In this document: positions 8,516-18,384 of the stretch, piece after piece
Numbering within the stretch: position 1 is the first letter of the stretch
Layout of the letters: the number at the start of each line of letters is the position of its first letter
Origin: DSOI01 sp041394885
GTDB lineage: Bacteria > Acidobacteriota > Terriglobia > Bryobacterales > Bryobacteraceae
DNA: 24,838 nucleotides
Reading direction: 5' to 3'
NCBI GenBank assembly: GCA_041394885.1
Contig: JAWKHI010000067.1
Span: forward strand, 1 to 24,838
Notes under the pieces: generated by a model
What the model was told of the DNA's origin: nothing
Seen by the model: only the letters and a program-made list of their open reading frames with translations
Databases searched by the model: none
Translations under genes and position numbers: made by a program

Positions 8516-9487
8516 GTGGACGTACTGGAGCTGATCTCCCGCCACGGTGCGCTCATGCTCGGCGCGCTGTGTTTCGTGGAAGCCGTCGGCCTGCCGCTCC
8601 CCGCGGCGCTGGCGTTGGTCTCAGCCGGCGCGCTAGCCGATCGCGGCAGCTTGGCTCTTTGGCCCACGTTCGCTGCTGCGCTCGCGGGTCTGCTTGCGGG
8701 CGACGTCCTGCTCTATCTAATCGGCCGTTTTACGGGCTGGTATTTTCTCGGATTGCTGTGCCGGATGAGCATGAATCCGGAATCGTGCATCTACAACGCG
8801 GCGCACGCGTTCTACCGGCGCGGCCGCTCGGTGCTGCTGTTCACCAAATTCGTCCCGGGCATCAATACCATGAGTGCTCCGCTCGCCGGGAGCCTCAACA
8901 TGCCGCCGCTGCAATTCCTGCTGTTCGACGCCGCCGGCGCGATCATTTATGCCGGTGCATACTTCACGCTGGGTTATCTGTTCAGCGGAGTGCTCGGCGA
9001 AGTGGCCCAACGCATGGCGGAAGCCGGCAGCTTGGTGAAGGTGCTGCTCGTGGCTGCGCTGGTAGCCTATCTGGCGTATCGGGTTCGCCTGGCGCGGCGG
9101 CTAAGGGCTGAGTTCGTCGACATCCCACGCGTGGAACCAAGGGAGCTGGCTCAGTTGATGGAAGAGTGCGCCGACGGGCTGCTGGTTTTGGACGTGCGCA
9201 GCCATGGCTATTACGGAAGCAACGCGGTCCGCATCAAAGGGTCCAGCCGGTTGGAGCCGAATCGCCTCAGCGAGGCTCTTCACGAACTGCCAGAGGCAAA
9301 GAAGATCTACCTCTACTGCACCTGACTGAGCGACGCCACCAGCCTGCGCGTGGCGCGGGCACTGCGAGATCGAGGCGTAGAGGCGTTTGTTATCCGCGGC
9401 GGCTTGGACGCGTGGCGAAAAGCCGGACAGCCACTCGAGGCGGTTCCGGCCGAAGATCTGGTGCAACTGCCGAGTTTCGCGAGGTAA
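8516..9487 (+). CDS. DedA-rhodanese fusion with in-frame UGA, probable selenoprotein
   Basis: Inner-membrane DedA (SNARE-associated) domain, about residues 1-195, joined to a cytoplasmic rhodanese domain, about 205-315. Start is GTG at 8516 with AAGGA about 10 bases ahead. The DedA part has FTKFVPGINTMSAPLAG and LLFDAAGAIIY. The rhodanese part has LLVLDVRSHGYY, then YLYCT followed by UGA (9323-9325, codon 270), and then in the same frame LSDATSLRVARALRDRG and VIRGGLDAWRKAG, ending at TAA 9485-9487. Relatives, as I recall them, read YCSCPNEATSARVA here, so the UGA replaces exactly the second Cys of C-x-C. The 53 codons after it are well-formed rhodanese sequence. Reading UGA as selenocysteine gives 323 residues. 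The alternatives are a nonsense mutation or a base error; a 269-residue product would lack the catalytic loop and C-terminus. Confidence 0.82.
9331..9357 (+). promoter_or_regulatory. Candidate bacterial SECIS stem-loop
   Basis: Begins five bases after the UGA codon. 9334-9339 (CGCCAC) pairs perfectly with 9350-9355 (GTGGCG). 9331-9332 (CG) extends the stem with 9356-9357 (CG) across a bulged A at 9333. The apical part 9340-9349 is ten bases; two inner pairs (9342-9343 with 9348-9349) would leave a CUGC tetraloop. Position and size fit the usual bacterial SECIS, a hairpin within the coding region shortly after UGA that binds SelB. The paired codons also encode conserved protein, so coding constraint is an alternative reason for the sequence. 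Confidence 0.55.
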
Positions 9488-9520
9488 GTTCCTCCATCGC
9501 GCATCGGCGCCGCACCGAAC

Positions 9521-10948
<1,428 letters not shown>

Positions 10949-10953
10949 GGCGA

Positions 10954-13359
10954 TTACTCTCTGGTGATGAACTCGTCGGTGTTGAACAACACCCGCGACA
11001 AAGTTGTCCAGGCTGCCAGGTCGACCGCGTCGACGCCGTGGGGGGGAGCCGGTCCGTTGAGCTTTGTTGCTTCCTCGGGATGAGTCCGCAGTGCATCGAT
11101 CTCCGCCGCGAGTAACTCGCGCAGACGTGCTGTCTCAGGGGCGTTTGGTTCCCGTGACACGCTCAGTTCGAAGGCCCGGCGAATCCGCTGCTCGCCACCC
11201 TCAGGCGTCTCGGCTAACAGCCGCGCCGCGAAGCCCTGGGCGAATTCATGAAACGCGACTTCGTTCAGCAGCGCGAGCGCTTGCAGCGGTGTATTGGAGC
11301 GCGTGCGGCGCGTGCAGGTGGTCATCGTGTTGGGGGCGTCGAACACGACCAAGGCCGGATTCGGTGTCACCCGCCAGAAGAACGTGTACATACCTCGCCG
11401 ATAGCGGTCCGGGCCCGTCGATGCCTTCCAGCTCTTTTTCACCTGGCTGGCCTGCATCGCCGCGTCAGGCTGCGGCGGATACACGCTGGGGCCTCCTATC
11501 CTGGCGGTCAGCAAGCCGCTGGCGGTCAGTGCGGCATCGCGCACGATCTCCGCATCGAGCCGAAGCCGTGACTGGCGCGCGAGGAGATAGTTGCCGGGGT
11601 CGGACTCCTTCAGATCGTCGCGTACCTTGGAGGATTGACGATAGGCGGCTGAAGTAGCGATCAAGCGGTGTATCGCCTTCTGGCTCCATCCACTTTCGAC
11701 CAACTCGACGGCGAGCCAGTCCAGCAACTCGGGATGAGTGGGAGGCGAACCCTGCGTACCGAAGTCGTTCTCGGTTTCCACCAATCCGCGTCCGAAGTAA
11801 TCCTGCCAGATCCGGTTGACGGTGACACGAGCCAGCAAGGGATTCGCCGGGTCCACGATCCAGCGGGCCAGGTCCAAGCGCGTGGCGCCGGCGCCGGCGG
11901 GAAATGGATTTAGAAACGAAGGCGTGCCGGGATCGACTCGATCCCCCTTGCTTAGAAAATCTCCACCGAGAAAGATGTTAGTCTCTCGCCTCGGCTCCCA
12001 CTCGCGCATGATCATGGAAGATTCGAATCGCGGAATCTGTTTGATCAGCTTCTTGATCTCTTCCTCGATTTCCTTGATACGAGGGTCATCCTTCTTGCCG
12101 TTGTTTTCTTCTTTGATTCTGTCGATCTCTTCTCCGAGCTTATAGTAACGCTCTACTAACCCGTCGCGTCGTTTGATCTCGGCGGGAGGGGCCAGTTCGA
12201 GCAAGGGCGCGTGCACCTGGTGAAGGTTATGGATACGAGCGTCATAGCGGGGGCGATCGTTGCCCCACTCGTCGGCGGTGTTGAAGAACGCGAAAAGCTG
12301 GTAGTACTCGCGATGCGAGATCGGGTCGAACTTATGATCGTGACAACGGGCGCAGCCGACCGAGAGGCCAAGGAACACGGTACCTGTCGTATCGACGCGA
12401 TCGAAAACGGCCTCGACGCGGTATTGTTCCCGGTCCGTGCCCGCTTCGATCTGGATCATCGAATTACGGTGAAAGCCCGTGGCGATCAGTTGATCGTTGG
12501 TGGGATTGGGCAGCAGGTCCCCGGCGAGCTGCTCGAGAACGAATCGATCGAAGGGCATGTCGCTGTTCAGGGCATTGATCACCCAGTCGCGATAGCGCCA
12601 GATCTGGCGAGGCTCATCGCGGCTGCCGGCGTCCGAATCGGCGTAGCGAGCGTAGTCGAGCCACCGGCGCCCCCAACGCTCTCCGTAGTGCGGCGATTCG
12701 AGAAGCCGGTCCACGACGCGCTCCCAGGCGCCCGGCTTGTCGTCGGCGAGGAATGCGCGCACTTCGGCGGGCGACGGCGGCAACCCGGTGAGGTCCAGAT
12801 ATGCCCGCCGGATGAGCGTCGTTTTGGGAGCTTCTTCGGAGGGTGCGACCTTCTCTTTCTCCAGGCGGGCCAGAATGAAACGGTCTATCGGCGATTGGAC
12901 CCAGGTAGCGTTCTCGACAGCGGGCAGCGATGGACGCCGGGGCGGTTTGAAGGACCAGTGATTGGGCTTCGGCGCGGCGCGGACGGGCTGATCCGGCCAA
13001 GGGGCGCCTTGGGAAATCCATCGTTCGACCTTTGCGATGTCGGCGGCGGGGAGGGCACGGCCGGGCGGCATCTTGACTGGATCGTCGTGACGAAGAACCT
13101 GCAGGATCCGGCTTTCGCCCGGTTTGCCAGGCGTGATGACGACGCCGCGCTTGCCCCCGGCAATCGCATCGCTGCGCGTGGCGAGCGAAAGGCCACTCAT
13201 GCGGATTTTCTGGTTATGGCAACCAAGGCAATTGGCCTCGATCAGCGGTCTGACTTCGCGTTCGTAGAGGTCTGTATCCTGACCGGGCAGTGCGGCCGTC
13301 AATGCCATCCCAACGCCCGAGAGGAGCCATAGCTTCTTATGCCTGTTCACCGATTGCAT
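10954..13359 (-). CDS. Planctomycete-type cytochrome c / DUF1549 / DUF1553 protein
   Basis: A large (801-residue) exported protein of unknown biochemical role, always found with DUF1501 partners and thought to act in extracytoplasmic breakdown of complex carbon. A short signal peptide (about 1-26) precedes a cytochrome-like domain with haem motif CLGCH (44-48) and MPPGRALPAADIAKVERW. DUF1549 follows from about 155 (SPIDRFILARLE, LTGLPPSPAEV, GERWGRRWLDYARYADS). It contains a second CxxCH, CARCHDHKFDP, near 320. A charged, probably coiled-coil stretch rich in Glu and Lys lies at about 405-445. DUF1553 makes up the C-terminal third (NRIWQDYFGRGLVET, FGTQGSPPTHPELLDWLA, RRTRSNTPLQALALLN). Start is ATG at 13357-13359. 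It is the middle gene of a three-gene run with 49-base and 5-base spacers. Confidence 0.93.
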   Translation of the reverse strand: MQSVNRHKKLWLLSGVGMALTAALPGQDTDLYEREVRPLIEANCLGCHNQKIRMSGLSLATRSDAIAGGKRGVVITPGKPGESRILQVLRHDDPVKMPPGRALPAADIAKVERWISQGAPWPDQPVRAAPKPNHWSFKPPRRPSLPAVENATWVQSPIDRFILARLEKEKVAPSEEAPKTTLIRRAYLDLTGLPPSPAEVRAFLADDKPGAWERVVDRLLESPHYGERWGRRWLDYARYADSDAGSRDEPRQIWRYRDWVINALNSDMPFDRFVLEQLAGDLLPNPTNDQLIATGFHRNSMIQIEAGTDREQYRVEAVFDRVDTTGTVFLGLSVGCARCHDHKFDPISHREYYQLFAFFNTADEWGNDRPRYDARIHNLHQVHAPLLELAPPAEIKRRDGLVERYYKLGEEIDRIKEENNGKKDDPRIKEIEEEIKKLIKQIPRFESSMIMREWEPRRETNIFLGGDFLSKGDRVDPGTPSFLNPFPAGAGATRLDLARWIVDPANPLLARVTVNRIWQDYFGRGLVETENDFGTQGSPPTHPELLDWLAVELVESGWSQKAIHRLIATSAAYRQSSKVRDDLKESDPGNYLLARQSRLRLDAEIVRDAALTASGLLTARIGGPSVYPPQPDAAMQASQVKKSWKASTGPDRYRRGMYTFFWRVTPNPALVVFDAPNTMTTCTRRTRSNTPLQALALLNEVAFHEFAQGFAARLLAETPEGGEQRIRRAFELSVSREPNAPETARLRELLAAEIDALRTHPEEATKLNGPAPPHGVDAVDLAAWTTLSRVLFNTDEFITRE

Positions 13360-13408
13360 TCTGTTTCCGAGCCGTTGTCATTGTACATCGGCCCAGAGCC
13401 GGCATGGT

Positions 13409-15772
13409 TCAATCGGGGAGCGCGAAGGTCATGATGTTCGATCCGGCGGCCAGGGTGACAAACTGCTTGCCGCCGACCGCGTAAGTGATGGGCGAAGTCT
13501 TGATGGTGGCATTGAGCGGGATGCGCCATAGCGTCTCTCCGTCGCGCTCGCCGGCGGCGACGAAGTAGCCGCTCGGATCGCCGTAAAAGAGAAGGCCGCC
13601 CGCGGTGCCCAGGAGACCCGCCACTCGCTTGCCGTCCACGGGCCCGACCTGCCGGCTTTCCCAGGCGATTTTTCCGGTTTCGATATCAAGCGCCCGGAGA
13701 TATTTCGCGCCGGGGATCTCGGCGGGCCGGCCGGTCTTCCAGCTTCCGGGCAAAGAGTTGACCCTGCATTTTTCGGTGGCCATCACGTAGTAGAGGCGGG
13801 TCACCGGGCTGAAGACGGTTCCGTTCCAGTTGGTGGCGTGCTCGGGGCACCTCAATTCACCGGGGGGAAGGCGGACGGGGCGGCCGTCGCTTCCGATGCT
13901 ACTGGCCCAGGTGACACGGTGCATGAAAGGCTTGCCGAGGAGTAACTCCCCGTTGGTCCGATCGAAGACGTAGAAGAAGCCGTTCCGGTCCGCATGAAGA
14001 AGCAGCTTGCGCGGGCGCCCCTTATAGTCGGCGTCGATGAGGACATTCGGCTCGGTGGCGTCCCAGTCATTGGTGTCGTGCGGCGTGAACTGATAGTGCC
14101 ATTTCAACTTGCCAGTGGCGGGATCCAGCGCGAGGACGCAATCGGTGAATAAGTTATCGCCGCCGCGGTCACGATCGTCGGAGTTGGGCCAGGGATTCCC
14201 GGTGGCCCAGAAGAGCGTATCTGTGGAAGGGTCATAGGAACCGGTGAGCCACGTGGAACCGCCGCCCAGCTTGTATCCTTTTCCCTCCCAGGTTTCAATG
14301 CCGGGTTCGCCCTCGGCGGGAACGGTCCAATGACGCCAGACGCGCTCTCCGGTGGCGGCTTTGTAGGCGTCGACGAATCCGCGGATTCCCCAGTCCCCAC
14401 CGGCGACGCCCGCAATCACCATATCTTTGACGATGAGGGGCGCGACAGTGCCGCCGTAGCGCTGTGGTTCATCCGGCATGACGGTTTCCCAAACGAGGCT
14501 ACCGGTGGTGCGATTCAGCGCAATGAGATGAGCGTCGTCGGTAACCATGAAGACGTTATCGCCGAGGATGGCGACTCCGCGATTGGTACCGAGCGAAGGG
14601 TCAGAAACCAAGCCGGGAGTGCGTGGGCGCGCATAGTGCCACATCTCGAGACCGGTTGTGGCGTCGATGGCGAAGGCCTGGTTGGGTCCTGTGATGTACA
14701 TGACGCCGTCGACGACGATGGGCACGGTCTCGAGGCCGAAGTAGCGCATGTTCTCGTGATAGTAAGGAGTGTCGGGTAGGAAGTGTCGCCAAAGTGGGAT
14801 CGAAAACGTCCATTGAAGAGTGAGTTTCTTGACGTTGGAGGTATCGATCTGACGCAGCGGACTGTAGCGGTTTCCACTTACATTTCCGTTGTAAGTGATC
14901 CAGTCTTCGGGCTTTGGGTTTACGATCCGAGTAAAATCGACCGCACCTGAAGCGGGAGTGTGTGTCTCTACAATGGCTCCCGGTGTTACTCCCGTCAACC
15001 GGCCTAAGTAAGCGATGAGATTCTGTATCTCGGATGGCGATGCGTTCGTGACAGGCATCATGGAAGACGTGTCTTCGACGATGCGGGCGACCTTATCGAG
15101 CGAAATAGGATGGAAGTTACCTTCCCGGTCCCGGACTGCCATGTCGTAGCGGGTGCGGCTGGCCGCGAAGCCACGCAGAGTGTGCCCGTCGCGCAAGTGG
15201 ACCGTGACGAGGTCATATCCGGGGGCGATGCGAGAGGCGGGTTTAAGGAGAGCGTCGCGAAGCTGGGTCACTGTGAGTTGCCGCCCGATGTTGGAGAGAT
15301 CGGGGCCGACCGGTGTACCGCGTCCGGAAATCATGTGGCAGGAAGCGCAGCGTGCCCTACCGAAAAAAAGATCCTGGCCGGCGGCGGCATCGCCCGGTAT
15401 GTCGACCTCGGCGGCAGAGGCGTTGAGCGAGACGACCATGGCGACCAGACCGTCGACAGTGGAGTCCGGAAGGTCAAAGCCGGGCATGCCCGCGGCGGGG
15501 ATGCCTTTGCGGATGATTCCGCGAAGGCTTTGGACGGACCGGCGGCGGAGCTGGAGATTCCCGGCGAGCCCGGGGCCTTGCTGTGATCCGAGAGCGTCCG
15601 CGCCGTGGCAGCCAGCGCAGAGCTTGTCATAGGCCTTGGTTGCTTCGGCGGAGGCGCCGGCGGAGAGAGGCTGCGCAGCCATGGGAGACGGGGCGAGGAC
15701 ACACACGACTATCAGGAGCGGGGCAAAGAGGCGGTGGCCGGCAAGGGAAGGGAAGTGGTCTTCGACCGTCAT
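13409..15772 (-). CDS. PQQ-dependent alcohol dehydrogenase with two N-terminal haem c domains
   Basis: Periplasmic quinohaemoprotein, 787 residues. A signal peptide (about 1-33) is followed by two class I cytochrome c domains with haem motifs CAGCH (52-56) and CASCH (142-146). GMPGF near 95 and the MMP near 238 are candidate axial methionines. From about residue 285 comes the eight-bladed quinoprotein propeller of the methanol/ethanol dehydrogenase class. It has ITYNGNVSGNRYSPLRQI, NDWDATEPNVLIDADYKG (which would carry the PQQ-site aspartate), LLLHADRNGFFYVFDRTNGELL and RRYGGTVAPLIV-like blades. The order differs from classic quinohaemoprotein dehydrogenases, where a single haem domain follows the propeller. 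It is the first gene of the operon with the DUF1553 and DUF1501 genes. Substrate unknown. Confidence 0.9.
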   Translation of the reverse strand: MTVEDHFPSLAGHRLFAPLLIVVCVLAPSPMAAQPLSAGASAEATKAYDKLCAGCHGADALGSQQGPGLAGNLQLRRRSVQSLRGIIRKGIPAAGMPGFDLPDSTVDGLVAMVVSLNASAAEVDIPGDAAAGQDLFFGRARCASCHMISGRGTPVGPDLSNIGRQLTVTQLRDALLKPASRIAPGYDLVTVHLRDGHTLRGFAASRTRYDMAVRDREGNFHPISLDKVARIVEDTSSMMPVTNASPSEIQNLIAYLGRLTGVTPGAIVETHTPASGAVDFTRIVNPKPEDWITYNGNVSGNRYSPLRQIDTSNVKKLTLQWTFSIPLWRHFLPDTPYYHENMRYFGLETVPIVVDGVMYITGPNQAFAIDATTGLEMWHYARPRTPGLVSDPSLGTNRGVAILGDNVFMVTDDAHLIALNRTTGSLVWETVMPDEPQRYGGTVAPLIVKDMVIAGVAGGDWGIRGFVDAYKAATGERVWRHWTVPAEGEPGIETWEGKGYKLGGGSTWLTGSYDPSTDTLFWATGNPWPNSDDRDRGGDNLFTDCVLALDPATGKLKWHYQFTPHDTNDWDATEPNVLIDADYKGRPRKLLLHADRNGFFYVFDRTNGELLLGKPFMHRVTWASSIGSDGRPVRLPPGELRCPEHATNWNGTVFSPVTRLYYVMATEKCRVNSLPGSWKTGRPAEIPGAKYLRALDIETGKIAWESRQVGPVDGKRVAGLLGTAGGLLFYGDPSGYFVAAGERDGETLWRIPLNATIKTSPITYAVGGKQFVTLAAGSNIMTFALPD

Positions 15773-16114
15773 TCTGCGATTAGATCACAACGCGGCGGGG
15801 AGGGGCGAAACCGGGTTTGTCCCGGGGGAACAAAGCCAGCGGCTTGTCCGCGCATCTTGCGGATAATAAGTCGGTTAGGGCTGGTTTCGCTGGCTTTGTT
15901 CCCGCATAACGCCTGTTGTGTGCAAGGTATTCCGTTGACAAAGAACGGACCGAGTTTCACCCGGCGAGTGATTGTCCCATGGCGTGTCCAGGGACTCCGT
16001 GGCTAGACCGGTGAAAGTGATTGATACAGGGTGAGTTCGCGATTTTCGTTCCTCTGTGACTCGGTGAGAGCGGGAGTGCGCTGCGAGGCGGGAACTGCGA
16101 TAGGATACGAGGCA
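15773..16114. other. Non-coding intergenic region with structured inverted repeats
   Basis: 342 bases between the divergent PQQ dehydrogenase and alpha/beta hydrolase genes. No credible gene is seen on either strand. The left part (15811-15903) is dense in hairpins, listed separately. The right part (15904-16114) contains a TTGACA at 15935-15940 without a matching -10 at 16-18 bases, and otherwise nothing I can name. Promoters for both flanking genes presumably lie here. Confidence 0.6.
15826..15903. repeat. 16-bp perfect inverted repeat enclosing a second hairpin
   Basis: 15826-15841 (GGGAACAAAGCCAGCG) is the exact reverse complement of 15888-15903, separated by 46 bases. Inside, TCCGC and GCGGA form a 5-bp stem around a 7-base loop (about 15846-15862). 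Immediately to the left, 15811-15815 CCGGG pairs with 15821-15825 CCCGG. No transposase is present. It could be a miniature inverted-repeat element, a leftover insertion-sequence end, a cruciform regulatory site, or a structured leader RNA. Confidence 0.6.
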
Positions 16115-16954
16115 ATGCGCTTTTGTCTGCTCGCGTTGTTTCCGATGGCCGCCGCTTTGTGCGCTGGGCCGGCGTACGAGGTTGAGACCGACATTGAGTA
16201 TGCAGCGCCGGGAGGCGAGGTCCTGAAGCTGGATGCGCATGTGCCGGCCGGGGAAGGCCCATTTCCGGCTGTGATTTTGGTTCATGGCGGGGGTTGGGTG
16301 ACCGGCAGCAAGACGGCCAACTTCGTACGACCGTTATTTGCCGTGCTGGACCAGACGGAGATGGCCTGGTTCACGATCGACTACCGGTTGGCGCCCAAGC
16401 ATCCCTACCCGGCGGCGCGGACGGACGTGGAGGCGGCGGTGGAGTTCGTGAAACAGAACGCGCGGCGGTTTCGGGTGGATCCGAACCGGATCGCGTTGAT
16501 GGGCGAATCGGCGGGTGGGCACCTTGTGAATCTGGTGGGAACGAGGAACGATGCCGGCGTTGCGGCTGTGGTCTGTTTTTACGGGCCGATCGACATGGAG
16601 GTTTTCGCCGAGAAGTTTGCCGGGAAACCGGCTACGGCGGGGATGAAGACGTTCTTCCTCATCGACGAATACGATGAGCGGGCGACGGCGATCCTGCACG
16701 AGGCATCGCCCCGCACATACCTCAACGGCAAGACTCCTCCATTTCTAGTGATTCATGGGACCGAGGATGCGGCGGTGCCCTACGCGCAGGCACTGCTGCA
16801 CGTGAAGCTATTTCGTGAGCGGGGCATCCCTGTGGAATTGATCACGGTTGAGGGCGGGGTACACGGCGTCATCAATTGGGAGAAAGATCGACGTTTTTGG
16901 ACTTACAAGCAGCCGATGGTGGATTGGCTGCGGAAGACTTTGGGGGCGAAGTAG
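16115..16954 (+). CDS. Secreted alpha/beta hydrolase (carboxylesterase, BD-FAE/HSL-like)
   Basis: Probable exported esterase, possibly removing acetyl or feruloyl groups from polysaccharide. Starting at the ATG at 16115 gives 279 residues with a clean signal peptide (MRFCLLALFPMAAALCAG) and an AGGA site about 9 bases upstream. The longer frame beginning at 16031 adds an unlikely N-terminus. The oxyanion-hole motif HGGG is at 57-60, the nucleophile elbow GESAGG at 130-135 (S132), the acid at D218 (HGTEDAAVP) and the base at H250 (GGVHG). The fold and motif order match the esterase/lipase family usually annotated as alpha/beta hydrolase. It stands alone, divergent from the PQQ operon and convergent with the M1 peptidase gene. 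Confidence 0.9.
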   Translation: MRFCLLALFPMAAALCAGPAYEVETDIEYAAPGGEVLKLDAHVPAGEGPFPAVILVHGGGWVTGSKTANFVRPLFAVLDQTEMAWFTIDYRLAPKHPYPAARTDVEAAVEFVKQNARRFRVDPNRIALMGESAGGHLVNLVGTRNDAGVAAVVCFYGPIDMEVFAEKFAGKPATAGMKTFFLIDEYDERATAILHEASPRTYLNGKTPPFLVIHGTEDAAVPYAQALLHVKLFRERGIPVELITVEGGVHGVINWEKDRRFWTYKQPMVDWLRKTLGAK

Positions 16955-17028
16955 GGTCAGAGTTACGATCGGCCATTCCGGGCGCAGGTGTAGGGGCGAG
17001 TGCCTATCATGAGGAGCGGCCCTCCCGA

Positions 17029-18384
17029 TCAGTCCGACCGGTCAGCCCGGCGACGCGGTTGTGCTCGACGCGTCCTTCCTTGCTCCCCATCGATCCGCCC
17101 GTAGACAAACCTGGCGAACGCGCGATGCACGTCCGGGTGCAAGGGAGACAGGTGCGCCTCTAACTCGGCTGTCGTGACAAAACCTGGAGCGTTCGCCTTA
17201 TAAAACGCTCGCATCGCGCGATGGAGTTTTTTTGCCGAGCCCAACAGGTGCGCGATTCCCTGGAACATGCGCACGCCTTCGCGGTACGCCTCGCGCGGCG
17301 TCGACCGCCACCAGGGATGTCCGGGCGATAACGTAATTGGGGGCGCGTCCCAATCGAATGCAATCGCGGTATCGGGATGTTCGTCGCAGTAGACCGTCCA
17401 CGCCTCATCGATCCAACCGTCGTTCTGCGAGGCGGGCTTGAGGCCCCGCGCCCACCAGGAGTGGAACACCTCGTGATAGAGCGCCTCGACGCTCGAGGTG
17501 CAGCCGCCGTCGTACTCCATGCCGCCGCGCTCCTGGAGGTAGACGACGAATCGGTCCCCATGGACGTAGCGACCCATGGCGCGCTCATGTCCAGCCAGCC
17601 ATCCAGCGACCTCTTTGGCGAGCGGACCGAGCCGTGTGCGATCCTGGACGTCCTTCCACATCTCGATGGTCACCCTCTTGCGCGAGACGGGCAGCCTGGT
17701 CTCGGTGCGTTTGCCTCGGACCAGCCGGGCGGGATGCAGTTCAAGCATGGGCGACAGTGACGTCGAGTAGCGCCGGTATTCGATCCACCAACGATTGCGC
17801 GCCAGCTGGGTGGCCCAGTTTCCGTTATGGATGGCGACGTGTGGTTCCTTGACGCCGGTGATTGTGACGCCGATGTCGACGGCATGCTGATCGTAAATCA
17901 GGTTCGCGGGCAGCCACGAATCCAGATAGCGTCCCGGGCCGAGATCGGAGAATCCGAAGTTGAACCGGACGCCGAGGCCGGGGACCCAGACCAATCCGGG
18001 CAGGCGGCTGCCGACATCGACGGCGGCGGGACGATCGAGAGGGTAGCGTATGCGCAGCGAGTGGCGAGATCCGGGGCGGCAGCGGGCTTCGAGAATCCGC
18101 ATCGAACTCTCGGGTCCGGCACCGAAATCGTGATGCGCCATCCGTGCCGGATCGATCGTTTGGCCATCCAGCCACGCTTCTGCGATCGGCTGGCGCAGGT
18201 CGAACACGGGGCAGCCGGTTTTGGCGCCGTGAACGAATTCGAGATAGACTTCGGCCTCGGCGGAGCATTGGGCCGCGTCGAAATAGAGTGTCGCGTCGAG
18301 GGATTGGATATCGATGGGCACCGCCCAAAGGCCGTCCACGCGGACCGGCGCCGGGGCGAGGTGCAGGTTGGTTACGCCGGTCAC
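17029..18384 (-). CDS. M1-family-like zinc metallopeptidase
   Basis: Predicted gluzincin aminopeptidase-type enzyme of 451 residues. The zinc motif is HEVFH (304-308), followed exactly 18 residues later by the third ligand in DEAW (E327), the M1 spacing HExxH-x18-E. RGGMEYDGG just upstream stands where M1 enzymes carry GxMEN, so the usual Asn is replaced by Tyr. The N-terminal half looks like the M1 beta-sandwich domain. I chose the GTG at 18382-18384, because its first bases overlap the TGA of the DUF1080 gene (GTGA, four bases in common). The longer frame up to 18561 is arginine/proline-rich antisense-like sequence. No signal peptide is evident with this start. The C-terminal tail is basic and probably unstructured. 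Confidence 0.8.
   Translation of the reverse strand: MTGVTNLHLAPAPVRVDGLWAVPIDIQSLDATLYFDAAQCSAEAEVYLEFVHGAKTGCPVFDLRQPIAEAWLDGQTIDPARMAHHDFGAGPESSMRILEARCRPGSRHSLRIRYPLDRPAAVDVGSRLPGLVWVPGLGVRFNFGFSDLGPGRYLDSWLPANLIYDQHAVDIGVTITGVKEPHVAIHNGNWATQLARNRWWIEYRRYSTSLSPMLELHPARLVRGKRTETRLPVSRKRVTIEMWKDVQDRTRLGPLAKEVAGWLAGHERAMGRYVHGDRFVVYLQERGGMEYDGGCTSSVEALYHEVFHSWWARGLKPASQNDGWIDEAWTVYCDEHPDTAIAFDWDAPPITLSPGHPWWRSTPREAYREGVRMFQGIAHLLGSAKKLHRAMRAFYKANAPGFVTTAELEAHLSPLHPDVHRAFARFVYGRIDGEQGRTRRAQPRRRADRSD

Noticed and set aside
9326..9487. Reading the 3' part of the rhodanese as a separate small gene or plain pseudogene
   Set aside because: No start codon with a ribosome site after the UGA, frame fully preserved, and the UGA sits at the conserved Cys position; Sec fits better, although a point mutation or base error is not excluded.
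12211..13332. Long plus-strand open frame opposite the DUF1553 gene
   Set aside because: No domain features, lies wholly antisense to a clearly conserved protein.
15935..15940. TTGACA as a -35 box for the alpha/beta hydrolase gene
   Set aside because: No -10-like hexamer 16-18 bases downstream, and about 175 bases from the start codon.
16955..17028. Terminator between convergent hydrolase and peptidase genes
   Set aside because: No stem with a following T tract could be drawn.
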